Assembly: GCF_027532185.1 (NCBI RefSeq)
Contig: NZ_JAPZSV010000005.1
Coordinates: 62,001-126,000 of the forward strand
DNA from: Hylemonella sp.
Lineage (GTDB): Bacteria > Pseudomonadota > Gammaproteobacteria > Burkholderiales > Burkholderiaceae_C
DNA length: 64,000 nucleotides
Reading direction: 5' to 3'
The notes beneath the pieces were generated by a model, which worked only from the letters and a program-made list of their open reading frames with translations, did no database searches and was not told the origin of the DNA. Made by a program: the position numbers and the translations under genes. This document shows positions 1 through 10,290 of the stretch, piece after piece. Positions within the stretch are counted from its first letter, which is position 1. Each line of letters begins with the position of its first letter.

Positions 1-1
1 C

Positions 2-964
2 CAGTCCACAGGCGCCGCAGCGCTGCTGGCCAGCATCGGCCAGCAGGCCTGGGCCCAGGCCCAGATCGACACGCTGAAGATCGTCACCGGCTTCGCCGCC
101 GGCGGCACCTCCGACAACACCTGCCGCCGCGTCGGCACAGGCCTGACTGGCTCCTACGCCAAGACCGTGGTGGTCGAAAACCGCACCGGCGCCGGCGGCC
201 AGATCGCCATCCAGTTCATCAAGGGTGCGCCGGCCGACGGCACGACGCTGCTGCAGTCGCCGACCTCGATGTTCACCATCTACCCGCACATCTACAAGAA
301 GCTGCCCTACGACCCGGTGGCCGACGTCACGCCCGTCACCCTGGCCTGCGTGTTCGACTTCGGCTTCGCCGTCGGCCCGCTGGTGCCGGCTAGCGTCAAG
401 ACCCTGGCGGATTTCGTCGCCTGGGCCAAGGCCACCCCCACCCAGGCCAACTTCGGCTCGCCCGCTGCGGGCTCCACGCCGCACTTCGTGGGCGCGCTGC
501 TGGGCAAGAGCGCGGGCCTGGACTTGAAACACGCGGCCTACCGCGGCACCCAACCCGCCATGCAGGACCTGCTGGGCGGCCAGATCGCGGCCGTGAGCGG
601 CCCCATCGGCGACATCACCCAGCACCTGGCCACGGGCAAGATCCGCATCCTCGCCACCTCGGGCAGCAAGCGCAACCGCTTCGCGCCTGATGTGCCGACC
701 TACGCCGAGCAGGGCTTCAAGGAGCTGACCCATAGCGAGTGGTTCGCCTTCTTCCTGCCGCCCAAAGCCGATGCAGCCCTGGTGAACCGCATGAACAGCG
801 CGCTCAAGACGGCGCTGGCGGCGAAGGACGTGGTGGACGGCCTGGCGGTCTTCGGCCTGGAAGCCATGTCCAACAACCCGGCCGAGCTGGTCGAGCTGCT
901 CAAGCAGGACACCGCCAAGTGGGCGCCCATCGTCAAGTCCATCGGATTCACGGCCGACGCCTGA
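2..964 (+). CDS. Bug/TctC-family tripartite tricarboxylate transporter substrate-binding protein (5' truncated by window edge)
   Basis: Frame open from the window edge; translation ...TLKIVTGFAAGGTSDNTCRR...VVENRTGAGGQIA...YDPVADVTPVTL is typical of the Bug family; the ORF-track start at 167 is internal. Confidence 0.9.
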   Translation, partial: QSTGAAALLASIGQQAWAQAQIDTLKIVTGFAAGGTSDNTCRRVGTGLTGSYAKTVVVENRTGAGGQIAIQFIKGAPADGTTLLQSPTSMFTIYPHIYKKLPYDPVADVTPVTLACVFDFGFAVGPLVPASVKTLADFVAWAKATPTQANFGSPAAGSTPHFVGALLGKSAGLDLKHAAYRGTQPAMQDLLGGQIAAVSGPIGDITQHLATGKIRILATSGSKRNRFAPDVPTYAEQGFKELTHSEWFAFFLPPKADAALVNRMNSALKTALAAKDVVDGLAVFGLEAMSNNPAELVELLKQDTAKWAPIVKSIGFTADA

Positions 965-1028
965 CGATCAACGCGCAGACACCCGCGGGTCGGCACACAC
1001 CGATCCGCGGCCAGGGAGGACAGAACAC

Positions 1029-2012
1029 ATGAGTTTCAGCAAGGTCTGCATCTACGGCGCAGGGGCCATCGGCGCCTGGCTCGGCACGCGCCTGGGCCGG
1101 GCCGGCGGCACGGTCAGCGTCGTCGCGCGCGGCGCCACGCTGACGGCGCTGCAGCAGCACGGGCTGCGCTGCCAGTTCGACCGCGAGACGCTGGCCGTGC
1201 CCGTGCAGGCCAGCGCGGACCCGGCGGCCCTGGGCGTGCAAGACCTCGTCATCGTCGCCGTCAAGGCGCCGGCCCTGGCCGAGGTGGCCCGACACATCCG
1301 GCCACTGCTGGGCCCGCAGACCGTCGTGCTGACCGCAATGAACGGCGTGCCCTGGTGGTTTTTCCAGGGCTTTGGCGAGAAGTTCGCGGGCACGCAGCTC
1401 AAGGCTATAGACCCGCGCGGCGAGATCGCCGCGGGCATACCGGCGGCGCACATCGTCGGCGGCGTGGTGCACGCCAGCAGTGCGATCGTGGAGCCGGGGC
1501 TGGCGCGGCATCACTTCGGCAACCGCCTCATCATCGGCGAGCCCTCGGGCCAGAAGACCGAGCGCGTGCTGCAGCTTGCAGCCCTGCTCACGCAGGCCGG
1601 CTTCGAGATGGAGCTGTCGGCCCAGATCCAGAAGGACATCTGGTACAAGCTCTGGGGTAATATGACCGTGAACCCCGTGAGCGCGCTCACGGGCGCCACC
1701 ACCGACAAGATCCTCGACGACCCGCTGGTGCGTGGCTTCATCTCCAGCATCATGCTGGAGGCCAAGGAAATCGGTGCGCGTATCGGCATTCCCATCTTCC
1801 AGCAGCCGGAGAACCGGCACGAGGTCACGCGCAAGCTCGGCGCCTTCAAGACCTCCATGCTGCAGGACCTCGAAGCCGGACGCCCCGTGGAGCTCGACGC
1901 ACTGGTCACTGTGGTGCAGGAGCTGGGCACGCTCACCGGCGTGCCCACGCCGAACACGGATATCCTGCTGGGTCTGGCGCGCCTGCAGGCCCGCACGCGC
2001 AAGCTCTACTGA
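1029..2012 (+). CDS. 2-dehydropantoate 2-reductase (ketopantoate reductase family)
   Basis: N-terminal Rossmann motif VCIYGAGAIGAWLGTRL; KxxWxKLWGNMTVNPVSALTGA motif. Confidence 0.9.
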   Translation: MSFSKVCIYGAGAIGAWLGTRLGRAGGTVSVVARGATLTALQQHGLRCQFDRETLAVPVQASADPAALGVQDLVIVAVKAPALAEVARHIRPLLGPQTVVLTAMNGVPWWFFQGFGEKFAGTQLKAIDPRGEIAAGIPAAHIVGGVVHASSAIVEPGLARHHFGNRLIIGEPSGQKTERVLQLAALLTQAGFEMELSAQIQKDIWYKLWGNMTVNPVSALTGATTDKILDDPLVRGFISSIMLEAKEIGARIGIPIFQQPENRHEVTRKLGAFKTSMLQDLEAGRPVELDALVTVVQELGTLTGVPTPNTDILLGLARLQARTRKLY

Positions 2013-2028
2013 CTTCTTTCATTTCTGA

Positions 2029-2934
2029 ATGTCCACGGCCTCCAGCGCGCCCAGCCGCGCTGCCTTCTTCACCCTGCTCTTCACGGCCTGTCTGTTCGGC
2101 GCCAACCACGTGGCGGCGCGCCTGGCCTTCAACCATGGGCTGGACGTAGCCAGCGCCGTCACGGTGCGCAGCCTGATCACGGCGCTGGTCGTCGGGCTCA
2201 TTGTCTGGCAGCAGCGCGTCTCGCTCACGGTGACGAAGCGCCAGCGCGGCTTTCTGCTGCTGATCAGCGGGCTGGTCGCGGTGCAGAGCCTGAGCCTCTA
2301 CGCCGCCGTGGCGCGCCTGCCCGTGGCCCTGGCCCTGTTGACCTTCAACACCTACCCGCTATGGACCGCGCTCTTCGCCTGGCTGTTCTATCGGCACAAG
2401 CCGGAGCGCGCGGTGCTGCTGGCCATGCCCGTGCTGCTCATCGGTCTGGCGCTGGCACTCGACGTCTTTGGCGCAGCCTCGGGCCTGGGCGCGGCCGGGC
2501 AGTGGAACCGCATCGGTGCCGGTGTGGCCTTTGCCATGCTGGCCGCGGCCGTGTTCGGCGCGGCCCTGGTCTGCACGCAGCATGAAGCAGCCAGCGTGGA
2601 CGGGCGCCTGCGCACCACGGTCACCATGGCCCTCGTGGGCTTGCTGGCCTTGTTGGTCTTGCCACTGCAGGGCGGCCTGCACCTGCCCCAGGCTGCGGCC
2701 GGCTGGTGGGGCCTGGCCGGCCTCACGCTGTGCTACGGCACGGCCTTCACCATCATGTTCACGCTGCTGCCCAAGCTGGGCGTGGTGGGCAGTTCGCCCA
2801 TCATGAACGTCGAGCCGGTGGCCGCGCTCGTGCTGGCCTGGGCCCTGCTGGGCCAGAGCATCGCGCCCGTACAGGTGACGGGGGCGCTCATCGTTGTCGG
2901 CGCCGTCATGGCCCTGGGTTTGCGCAAGCGCTGA
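2029..2934 (+). CDS. EamA/DMT-family transporter
   Basis: About 10 hydrophobic segments, EamA-like repeats (NVEPVAALVLAWALLGQ). Confidence 0.85.
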   Translation: MSTASSAPSRAAFFTLLFTACLFGANHVAARLAFNHGLDVASAVTVRSLITALVVGLIVWQQRVSLTVTKRQRGFLLLISGLVAVQSLSLYAAVARLPVALALLTFNTYPLWTALFAWLFYRHKPERAVLLAMPVLLIGLALALDVFGAASGLGAAGQWNRIGAGVAFAMLAAAVFGAALVCTQHEAASVDGRLRTTVTMALVGLLALLVLPLQGGLHLPQAAAGWWGLAGLTLCYGTAFTIMFTLLPKLGVVGSSPIMNVEPVAALVLAWALLGQSIAPVQVTGALIVVGAVMALGLRKR

Positions 2935-2949
2935 AAGCCGGAGACCGCG

Positions 2950-3792
2950 ATGTCCACCGAGGTCCTGGCTGTCGTGCTGCTCGCAGCGCTGCTGCATGCG
3001 GGCTGGAACGCCGCGGTGCGGGCCAGCGGGGACAAGCTGCTGGCCTCGTGGCAGGTAGTGGGCGGAGCGACGCTGCTGTCGCTGCCGCTGCTGGTGTGGC
3101 TGCCCCTGCCGGCGCCGGCCAGCTGGCCCTGGCTGCTGGCCTCAGGCCTGATCCATGCGCTCTATTTCGCGCTGGTGGCACGGGCTTACCAGGGGGCGGA
3201 CCTGGGCCTGGCCTACCCGCTGATGCGCGGCACGGCGCCCGTGCTCACGGCGGCGGCAGCAGCACTCTGGCTGCACGAGACGCCCTCTCTGGCGGGCGCC
3301 CTGGGGATTACGCTGATCTGCGCGGGTGTACTGGCGCTGGCTGGACGCGCCTGGCGCCAGGGTCTGCAACACCCGGGGGCCACCTGGGCCGCGCTGGCCA
3401 ATGCCGCCGTGATCGCGCTCTACACCCTGGTCGATGGGCAGGGTGTGCGCCTGGCCGGCCATGCCCTGGGCTACACGGCCTGGCTGTTCACGCTGACGGC
3501 TGTTTTCATGCTGCCAGTCTTGCTTTGGTGGCGGGGCCCGGCAGCGCTGCGGCCCATGGCCGGCGCCTGGCGCGTGCTGCTGCTGGGCGGGGCTGGCACC
3601 CTGGGCGCCTACAGCCTGGTGCTTTGGGCCATGACGCGCGCGCCCATCGCCAGCGTGGCGGCCTTGCGTGAGACCTCCATCGTCTTCGCCACGCTGATCG
3701 GTGCGCTGCTGCTCCAGGAAGGCCTGGGCCGGCTACGCCTGGCCTCGGCGCTGCTGGTCTGCGCCGGTGCCATGGTGATCCGGCTGGGCTGA
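2950..3792 (+). CDS. EamA/DMT-family transporter
   Basis: Hydrophobic repeats, ending ASVAALRETSIVFATLIGALLLQEGLG. Confidence 0.85.
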   Translation: MSTEVLAVVLLAALLHAGWNAAVRASGDKLLASWQVVGGATLLSLPLLVWLPLPAPASWPWLLASGLIHALYFALVARAYQGADLGLAYPLMRGTAPVLTAAAAALWLHETPSLAGALGITLICAGVLALAGRAWRQGLQHPGATWAALANAAVIALYTLVDGQGVRLAGHALGYTAWLFTLTAVFMLPVLLWWRGPAALRPMAGAWRVLLLGGAGTLGAYSLVLWAMTRAPIASVAALRETSIVFATLIGALLLQEGLGRLRLASALLVCAGAMVIRLG

Positions 3793-3798
3793 CGCCGC

Positions 3799-5010
3799 TC
3801 AGCGCCGGATCTTGTCACGCGCGCGCCGCACGCGTTCGTGATTGATGGCCACCTTGCCGCCGCGAAACAGCATCGGCGAGGCGATGGCATGCGCCGGGTC
3901 GCTGGTGTCCAGGCAGTGGTAATTGAAGCTGGGCATGCCGTTGCGATCGATGATGGGAATCACCCAGGGCGTGTTGGCCCGCAGGCCACGATGCACGGCC
4001 ACGGCGGTCTCGCCGCTGGCCATGCGCACATAAGTGCCCGGCGGGTAGAAGCCGATGGCAGCGGTGAGCGCCGCGCCGACCGAGGCGGTGACATCCTTCT
4101 CGCTCTGCAGGTAGATGGACTTGGCCGACTCCAGCGGCGAGAGCGCCTCGCGCGTGCGCCGCGCCGCCATCTTGGCGACGAAGATGTCGGTCATGCTCAG
4201 CAGACGGCGCGCCAGCAGGTTGTGCGGCAAGCCCTCGGGACTGTCGGGCTGGTGATGCCAGCGCACCAGGTCCAGCTCCTCCACGTCCTCGATGCCCAGC
4301 CAGACCAGGATCTTGAGGCTGAGCTCTGGATGTTCCTGGATCAGCTGGCGCTGCTCGGGCGTGGGCGCATGGTTCTGGCGCGCCAGCACGTCCTGCTCGC
4401 GCGCCATGCCGATGTTCATGGTGAGCGCCGCACTCATGATGGACTGGCGTTGCTGGTCGTTCAGGCCCAGCTTCTGCGCCGCGAGCTCACAGATGCAAGC
4501 ACACAGCAGCGCATGCGTGGCGCAGTAGCCCAGGCTGCTGTCGGCCAGCGCCTGGAAGAGGCAGAAGAGGCTGTCGTCCGGGTCGTCCTTGAGCAGGGCG
4601 CGCGCCTTGTTCTCCAGCGCGGCCAGGCGAGGCAGCGGGTTGAGCGCCAGCCCCCCCTGGTAAAGGATGCCGCGCAGCACCTCCTGCAGGTCCAGCCAGC
4701 CACCGTTGAGCAGCTCGCCCGTGTGGTAGTCGCGCTCGCGGATCGCGCTGGGCATGGGCATGCGCGCGATCGTCTCCACCTCCACGCCCTCCATGAGCAT
4801 GGTGTGCACCATGCGCTCGTACGAGCGTTGCCAGGCCTGGGCCTCGCTTTCGGTGGTGGAAGCGTTGTGGGCGTAGAGCTTGTCGCGGTGCTGCTCGGAG
4901 ACGATGGGCTGGCCCTTGCGCAGCAGCAGCACGCCTTCGGCGTTCCAGACGTTGACGGGCAGCGGCTTGCCCACGGGCAGCATGGCGATGGGGATGGGCA
5001 CGTACTTCAT
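3799..5010 (-). CDS. HD-GYP-like (HDOD/HD superfamily) protein with degenerate active site
   Basis: [23 protein letters not shown] start at 5010; C-terminal half aligns by eye with HD-GYP motifs ([33 protein letters not shown]). The 1022-aa ORF in the track is a run-through of open frame. Confidence 0.75.
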   Translation of the reverse strand: MKYVPIPIAMLPVGKPLPVNVWNAEGVLLLRKGQPIVSEQHRDKLYAHNASTTESEAQAWQRSYERMVHTMLMEGVEVETIARMPMPSAIRERDYHTGELLNGGWLDLQEVLRGILYQGGLALNPLPRLAALENKARALLKDDPDDSLFCLFQALADSSLGYCATHALLCACICELAAQKLGLNDQQRQSIMSAALTMNIGMAREQDVLARQNHAPTPEQRQLIQEHPELSLKILVWLGIEDVEELDLVRWHHQPDSPEGLPHNLLARRLLSMTDIFVAKMAARRTREALSPLESAKSIYLQSEKDVTASVGAALTAAIGFYPPGTYVRMASGETAVAVHRGLRANTPWVIPIIDRNGMPSFNYHCLDTSDPAHAIASPMLFRGGKVAINHERVRRARDKIRR

Positions 5011-6125
5011 GCCATCACCTCCACGGGCACACGCGGGCTCAGCGCACACATGAGCTCGTAGCCCACGCTGCCGCCGGCCTGGGCCACTTCGTCGATGGGC
5101 AGGATGGCGCCGCTGGAAGCTCGCCCCCAGAGCGTGACCTCCGAGCCCATGCCGGCCTGCGGCACGGGCGTGAGGTCCACGGTGATCAGGTCCATGCTGA
5201 CACGGCCCACGGTGCGCGTGCGCACGCCGTCGACCAGCACGGGCGTGCCCCGTTCGACGCTGCCGGCACTGACACGCAGATAGCCATCGGCATATCCGCA
5301 GGCCACCACACCGATGCGCATGGGCGCCGGCGCCGTGTAGGTGGAGCCATAGCCCACGCTCTCGCCGGCCTGCAGCTGCTGCACGCCGATGACGCGCGAC
5401 CGCAGGCTCATGGTGGGCTGCAGCCCCCAGTGGACCGCGTCGTGCTCGGGATAGTCGGGCGAGGCGCCATAGAGCAGGATGCCCGGGCGGATCCAGTCCG
5501 AGCGCACGCGCGCGGCCGCCTGCGGCCCCATGTGGCGCAGGATGGCCGCGCTGTTGCTCAGGCTGCGTTCGCCGGGCAGATCCTGCGTGGCGGGCTCGAA
5601 GGCGGCCAGCTGCGCGGCCACGCCGGTCGGGCCATCGGCATCGCTGAAGTGGGTCATGAGCGAGATCTCGTCCACCTGGGGCAAGGCGTTGAGCCGGGTC
5701 CAGGCCGCACGGTACTGCGCCGGCCGGAAGCCCAGGCGGTTCATGCCGCTGTTCATCTTGAGGAAGACGCGATGCGGCACGTGGGTCTTGTGCATGGCCA
5801 GCATGTCGATCTGCTCCTCGCAGTGCACCACATGCCACAGGCCCAGACGCGAGCACAATTCCAGGTCGCGCTGCTCGAACACGCCTTCGAGCAGCAGGAT
5901 GGGGCCGCGCCAGTCCAGCGCGCGCAGGCGCTCGGCCTCGGTCAGGTCCAGCAGGGCAAAGCCGTCGGCGCCACGCAGGCCCTCGAAGGCGCGTTCGATA
6001 CCGTGCCCGTAGGCATTGGCCTTGACCACGGCCCACACGCGCGCGTCGGGGCTGGACTGGCGCGCGCGCGCCAGATTGTGGCGCAGGGCGTCGGTATGGA
6101 TCAGGGCCTGGATCGGACGGGGCAT
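5007..6125 (-). CDS. alr: alanine racemase
   Basis: [14 protein letters not shown]-lysine motif; [16 protein letters not shown]; start codon of the next gene overlaps its stop by 4 nt. Confidence 0.95.
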   Translation of the reverse strand: MPRPIQALIHTDALRHNLARARQSSPDARVWAVVKANAYGHGIERAFEGLRGADGFALLDLTEAERLRALDWRGPILLLEGVFEQRDLELCSRLGLWHVVHCEEQIDMLAMHKTHVPHRVFLKMNSGMNRLGFRPAQYRAAWTRLNALPQVDEISLMTHFSDADGPTGVAAQLAAFEPATQDLPGERSLSNSAAILRHMGPQAAARVRSDWIRPGILLYGASPDYPEHDAVHWGLQPTMSLRSRVIGVQQLQAGESVGYGSTYTAPAPMRIGVVACGYADGYLRVSAGSVERGTPVLVDGVRTRTVGRVSMDLITVDLTPVPQAGMGSEVTLWGRASSGAILPIDEVAQAGGSVGYELMCALSPRVPVEVMA

Positions 6126-6231
6126 AGCCGCAAGTTTGCCAGCAAAATATGCCCACGCCGGGGCTGGAAAACAAATGCTTTACACTGGCGCGCGGCCCGG
6201 ACTTCCGGGCCGCCTTTGCATCTGCCCCTCC

Positions 6232-6849
6232 ATGGAAGTCTTCGAGTTCCTCATGCCCATCTTCACCGAATACGGCTACCTGGCCGTGTTCGTGATGCTG
6301 CTGATCTGCGGTTTCGGCGTGCCCATCCCCGAAGACGTGACCCTGGTGACCGGCGGCGTGATCGCCGGCCTGGGCCATGCCAATGTGCACACCATGTTCG
6401 CCGTGGGCATGGCCGGCGTGCTGATCGGTGACGGCCTGATGTTCGTGCTGGGCCGGGTCTACGGCCAGCGCATCCAGCGTCTGCCGGGTTTTCGGCGCAT
6501 CCTCACGCCCGAGCGTTTCGCCAAGGCGCAGGAGGCTTTCCAGAAATACGGCAAGTGGGTGATGTTCGTGGCCCGCTTCCTGCCCGGCCTGCGCACGCCG
6601 GTGTTCTTCTCGGCGGGCATGAGCCACCGCGTGAGCTTCGCCACCTGGTTCTTCATGGACGGCTTTGCCGCTCTCATCAGCGTGCCCATCTGGGTCTACC
6701 TGGGCTACTTCGGTGCCCAGAACTGGGACTGGATGTTCGAAGTGCTGCGCCAGTTCCAGCACGGCATCTTTGCGCTGCTGGGCATCCTGGCCATCTGGCT
6801 CGGGGTCTACTGGTGGAAGCGCCGCCGCGCCAGCCGCAACAGCCAGTGA
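6232..6849 (+). CDS. DedA-family membrane protein
   Basis: FGVPIPEDVTLVTGGVIAG and RFLPGLRTPVFFSAGMS motifs; start MEVFEFLMPIF chosen over ORF-track start 6016. Confidence 0.9.
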   Translation: MEVFEFLMPIFTEYGYLAVFVMLLICGFGVPIPEDVTLVTGGVIAGLGHANVHTMFAVGMAGVLIGDGLMFVLGRVYGQRIQRLPGFRRILTPERFAKAQEAFQKYGKWVMFVARFLPGLRTPVFFSAGMSHRVSFATWFFMDGFAALISVPIWVYLGYFGAQNWDWMFEVLRQFQHGIFALLGILAIWLGVYWWKRRRASRNSQ

Positions 6850-7742
6850 GCGCAACAGCTGCACCACTGGCCGCCTGGGCCCTGGTGCTCAACGCCTTCG
6901 TCTGGGGCGTCTCCTGGTATCCCTTCCGTCTGCTCGAAGCTGCGGGCCTGCACCCGCTGTGGGCCACCTTCGGCATCTACGCCCTGGCCGGCGTCGCGCT
7001 GTTGGCCTGGCGGCCCGGTGTGTGGCGGCATTTCCTGCGGCACCCGCTGCTGTGGCTGCTGCTCGCCGCGGCCGGCCTGACCAATGTGGGTTTCAACTGG
7101 GCCGTCACCGTGGGCGACGTGGTGCGCGTGGTGCTGCTGTTCTACCTCATGCCCGCCTGGTCGGTGCTGCTGGCCTGGGGGCTGCTGGGTGAGCGCCCCA
7201 CGCTGCCCGCGATGGCACGCCTGCTGCTGGCCCTGGCGGGCGTGGCCATCGTGCTCAAGACACCGGACTCCCCCTGGCCCCTGCCCGCGAGCCTGCCCGA
7301 CTGGCTGGCGCTCACCGGTGGCCTGGCCTTTGCGCTGACCAATGTACTGCTGCGCCGCCTCAAGGACACGGCGGATGAGGCACGCATGGTGGCCATGTTC
7401 GCCGGCGGCGCGCTGCTGGCCGCCGCGGCCGCCATGCTGGGCCAGTCACTCGGCCTGGCCTATGGTCCACCGGCACCCGCCACGGGCTGGCTGCTGCTGG
7501 TCCTGGCCACGAGCGTGGCCTTTCTCTTTGCCAACCTCGGACTGCAGTACGGCGCAGCTCGTCTGCCCGCTGCGACGACCGCGCTTGTCATGCTCACCGA
7601 GGTGGTGTTCGCCAGCGTCTCGTCGGTGCTCATGGGCGCAGCCGAACCGCAGGCCGGCACACTGATCGGCGGCGCGCTGATTCTGCTCGCCGCGCTGTGG
7701 GCCGCCTGGCCCGGACGGGCGGACGCCGCGACCGCCCACTGA
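6846..7742 (+). CDS. EamA/DMT-family transporter (GTG start)
   Basis: VSATAAPLAAWALVLNAFVWGVSWYPFRLLEAAG...; overlaps DedA stop by 4 nt. Confidence 0.82.
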   Translation: MSATAAPLAAWALVLNAFVWGVSWYPFRLLEAAGLHPLWATFGIYALAGVALLAWRPGVWRHFLRHPLLWLLLAAAGLTNVGFNWAVTVGDVVRVVLLFYLMPAWSVLLAWGLLGERPTLPAMARLLLALAGVAIVLKTPDSPWPLPASLPDWLALTGGLAFALTNVLLRRLKDTADEARMVAMFAGGALLAAAAAMLGQSLGLAYGPPAPATGWLLLVLATSVAFLFANLGLQYGAARLPAATTALVMLTEVVFASVSSVLMGAAEPQAGTLIGGALILLAALWAAWPGRADAATAH

Positions 7743-7846
7743 GCACGTCGACGCGCGGCACGAAGGCCTGCGCGAGTTCATCACCTCACTCGCTTCATTT
7801 CCTCGCCGCTGCACGGCGCAGCAGATTTCTGCGGCGGCCGCCATTA

Positions 7847-7858
7847 CGTAGAACTACG
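7847..7858. promoter_or_regulatory. Perfect inverted repeat CGTAG-AA-CTACG upstream of ABC SBP gene; candidate response-regulator operator
   Basis: Read directly; 91 bp upstream of the ATG at 7938; -10-like TATAGT at 7898-7903. Confidence 0.45.
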
Positions 7859-7937
7859 CCATGGAATGTCCGTACGGCATGCCCTTGAAGGCGTCCCTAT
7901 AGTTCCACGCACAACAATTCATACGTTGGAGACATCC

Positions 7938-9065
7938 ATGGTTCACGCTTCGCGCCTGCTGTGCACGGCCGCATTGGCCCTGCTGCACATAATGGTCTGC
8001 GCCAACGAGCTGGTCATCAGCCAGGTCGCACCGCTCTCCGGCGTGCTCGCCAGCACCGGCAGGCAGATGGTGCTCGGTGGAGAGATCTACTTCAAGCACA
8101 TCAACGACATCGGCGGCATCCACGGCAAGAAGATCAAGGTGCTGGTCAGCGACGATGGCTACAAGGTGGATGAGACCGTGCGCCTGACGCGCGAGGCACT
8201 GGCCAAGCCCGAAGTGCTGGCGCTCTATGGCTTTGCCGGCACGGCCAATATCGGCAAGCTGCTCGGTGACAACATCCTGCGCGACGGTGGCGCGGCGCTG
8301 GTCTCACCCTACACCGGTGGCGAGCCCTTGCGCACGCCCTTCAACCCCTGGATCTTCCATGTGCGCGCCGGCTATGGTGACGAGACCGAGCACATGGTGC
8401 AACAGCTTGTGACCCTGGGGATGAACCGGGTGGCCGTCATGTACCAGGACGACGGTTTCGGTCAGGCGGGACTGCAGGGCGTCGAGAGAGCACTGGCCAG
8501 GCGACAGCTCAAGCTATCGGTGGCCGCGCCCTACGAGCGCAACACCGACAAGGTGGAGAACGCGGTGAAGATGATCCTGGCTTCGGATGCTCAGGCGGTG
8601 ATCATGATCTCGGTGAACAAGCCCACGGCGGCCTTCATCAAGCGCTACCGCGAAGCCGGCGGCGGCGCGCAGCTGTTCAACATCTCGGTGGTGGACCCGG
8701 CCGAGATCGTCAAGCTGGCCGGGCTGGAAAACGCCCACGGCCTGGGCATCAGCCAGGTGGCACCTTATCCTTACCTGCCCAAGATGCCGGTCGTGCGCGA
8801 GTACCAGAGCCTGCTGCAGAAGTACGCGCCCGGCGAGCAGATCAACTACACCAGCTTCGAACTCTTCCTCGGCGCCAAGGTACTGGTCGAGGGCCTGCGC
8901 CGCGCCGGCCCCAACCCGACCCGCGCCCAGCTCATCAAGGCCCTGGAGGGCATGAACAGCTTCGACCTCGGCGGCACGTCCGTACGCTACGCGCCGGACA
9001 ACCGCGTGGGCTCACGCTACGTCGAAGTGACCGTGATCGGCAGCTCGGGCAAGCTGCTCAAGTAG
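7938..9065 (+). CDS. ABC transporter substrate-binding protein (branched-chain amino acid type)
   Basis: Signal peptide then ELVISQVAPLSGVLASTGRQMVLGGEIYFKHINDIGGIHGKKI. Confidence 0.88.
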   Translation: MVHASRLLCTAALALLHIMVCANELVISQVAPLSGVLASTGRQMVLGGEIYFKHINDIGGIHGKKIKVLVSDDGYKVDETVRLTREALAKPEVLALYGFAGTANIGKLLGDNILRDGGAALVSPYTGGEPLRTPFNPWIFHVRAGYGDETEHMVQQLVTLGMNRVAVMYQDDGFGQAGLQGVERALARRQLKLSVAAPYERNTDKVENAVKMILASDAQAVIMISVNKPTAAFIKRYREAGGGAQLFNISVVDPAEIVKLAGLENAHGLGISQVAPYPYLPKMPVVREYQSLLQKYAPGEQINYTSFELFLGAKVLVEGLRRAGPNPTRAQLIKALEGMNSFDLGGTSVRYAPDNRVGSRYVEVTVIGSSGKLLK

Positions 9066-10284
9066 GCGTCAGCGCCTCGTCCAGCAGCTCCACCCAGTGT
9101 CGCACCGGCATCTCGGTGCCGCTCTGCAGGTGCGTGATGCAGCCGATGTTGGCGGACGCGATCTGCTGGGGCTGCATCTCGCCCAGGTTGGCGAGCTTGC
9201 GATCGCGCAGCTCGTAGGCGAGCTTGGGGTTGAGCACGGAGTAGGTGCCGGCCGAACCGCAGCATAGGTGCGGCTCGACGCGGCAGGTCTTGATGCTGAA
9301 GCCCAGCGCCGCCATGTGCTGCTCCACGCCACCGCGCAGCTTCTGGCCGTGCTGCAGCGTGCAGGGTGGATGGAAGGCAATCTGACCGGCCCGAGCCTGC
9401 ACCTTCTCGCGCAGCGCGGGCACGAGCTCGGGCAGCAGCTCGCTCAGGTCTTTGGTAAGTTCGCTGATGCGCTGCGCCTTGGCCGCGTAGGCCGGTTCGT
9501 CGTGCAGCAGGTGGCCGTAGTCCTTGACCGTCACGCCACATCCGGAGGCGTTCATGACGATGGCTTCAACACCGGCCTCGACCTGCGGCCACCAGGCATC
9601 GATGTTGGCGCGCATCTGCGCCTTGCCACCGGCCTGGTCATTGAGGTGGAACTTCACGGCGCCGCAGCAGCCGGCTTCGGCCGCCACCACGGTCTGGATG
9701 CCTGCGGCATCCAGCACGCGCGCCGTGGCGCTGTTGATATTGGGCATCATGGCTGGCTGCACGCAGCCCGCCAGCATCAGCACCTTGCGGGCATGGGTGC
9801 GCGTAGGCCAGGCGCCGGCGTGCTGCGGCGCAGGCACCTTGGCCTTGAGCGTGGCGGGCAGCAGGCCGCGCACAAGCTGGCCCATCTTCATGGCCGGGCC
9901 GAACAGCGGCGAGGTCAGGCCCTCTTTCAAGGCCCAGCGCACGAAGCGCTCGCCCGTGGGGCGCGGCACCTTGTCGTCGACGATCTTGCGGCCGATGTCG
10001 ACGAGCGCACCGTATTGCACACCACTGGGACAGGTGCTCTCGCAGTTGCGGCAGGTCAGGCAGCGGTCCAGGTGCGCTTGTGTCTTGCGTGTGGGCGTCT
10101 CGCCTTCCAGCACCTGCTTGATCAGGTAGATGCGACCGCGCGGGCCGTCGAGCTCGTCACCGAGCAGCTGGTAGGTCGGGCAGGTGGCGGTGCAGAAGCC
10201 GCAGTGCACGCATTTGCGCAGAATGGCCTCGGCGGCCTGGCCGTCGGGCGTGTTCTTGAACTCGGGCGCGAGGGTGGTTTGCAT
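9058..10284 (-). CDS. glcF: glycolate oxidase iron-sulfur subunit GlcF
   Basis: Two CxxCxxCxxxCP clusters (CVHCGFCTATCP, CLTCRNCESTCP); CCG domains. Confidence 0.93.
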   Translation of the reverse strand: MQTTLAPEFKNTPDGQAAEAILRKCVHCGFCTATCPTYQLLGDELDGPRGRIYLIKQVLEGETPTRKTQAHLDRCLTCRNCESTCPSGVQYGALVDIGRKIVDDKVPRPTGERFVRWALKEGLTSPLFGPAMKMGQLVRGLLPATLKAKVPAPQHAGAWPTRTHARKVLMLAGCVQPAMMPNINSATARVLDAAGIQTVVAAEAGCCGAVKFHLNDQAGGKAQMRANIDAWWPQVEAGVEAIVMNASGCGVTVKDYGHLLHDEPAYAAKAQRISELTKDLSELLPELVPALREKVQARAGQIAFHPPCTLQHGQKLRGGVEQHMAALGFSIKTCRVEPHLCCGSAGTYSVLNPKLAYELRDRKLANLGEMQPQQIASANIGCITHLQSGTEMPVRHWVELLDEALTPT

Positions 10285-10290
10285 GACGGC

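Noticed and set aside
3799-6867. 1022-aa minus-strand ORF
   Set aside because: Run-through of an open frame across alr in high-GC DNA; the recognisable protein starts at MKYVPIP (5010) and alr occupies another frame
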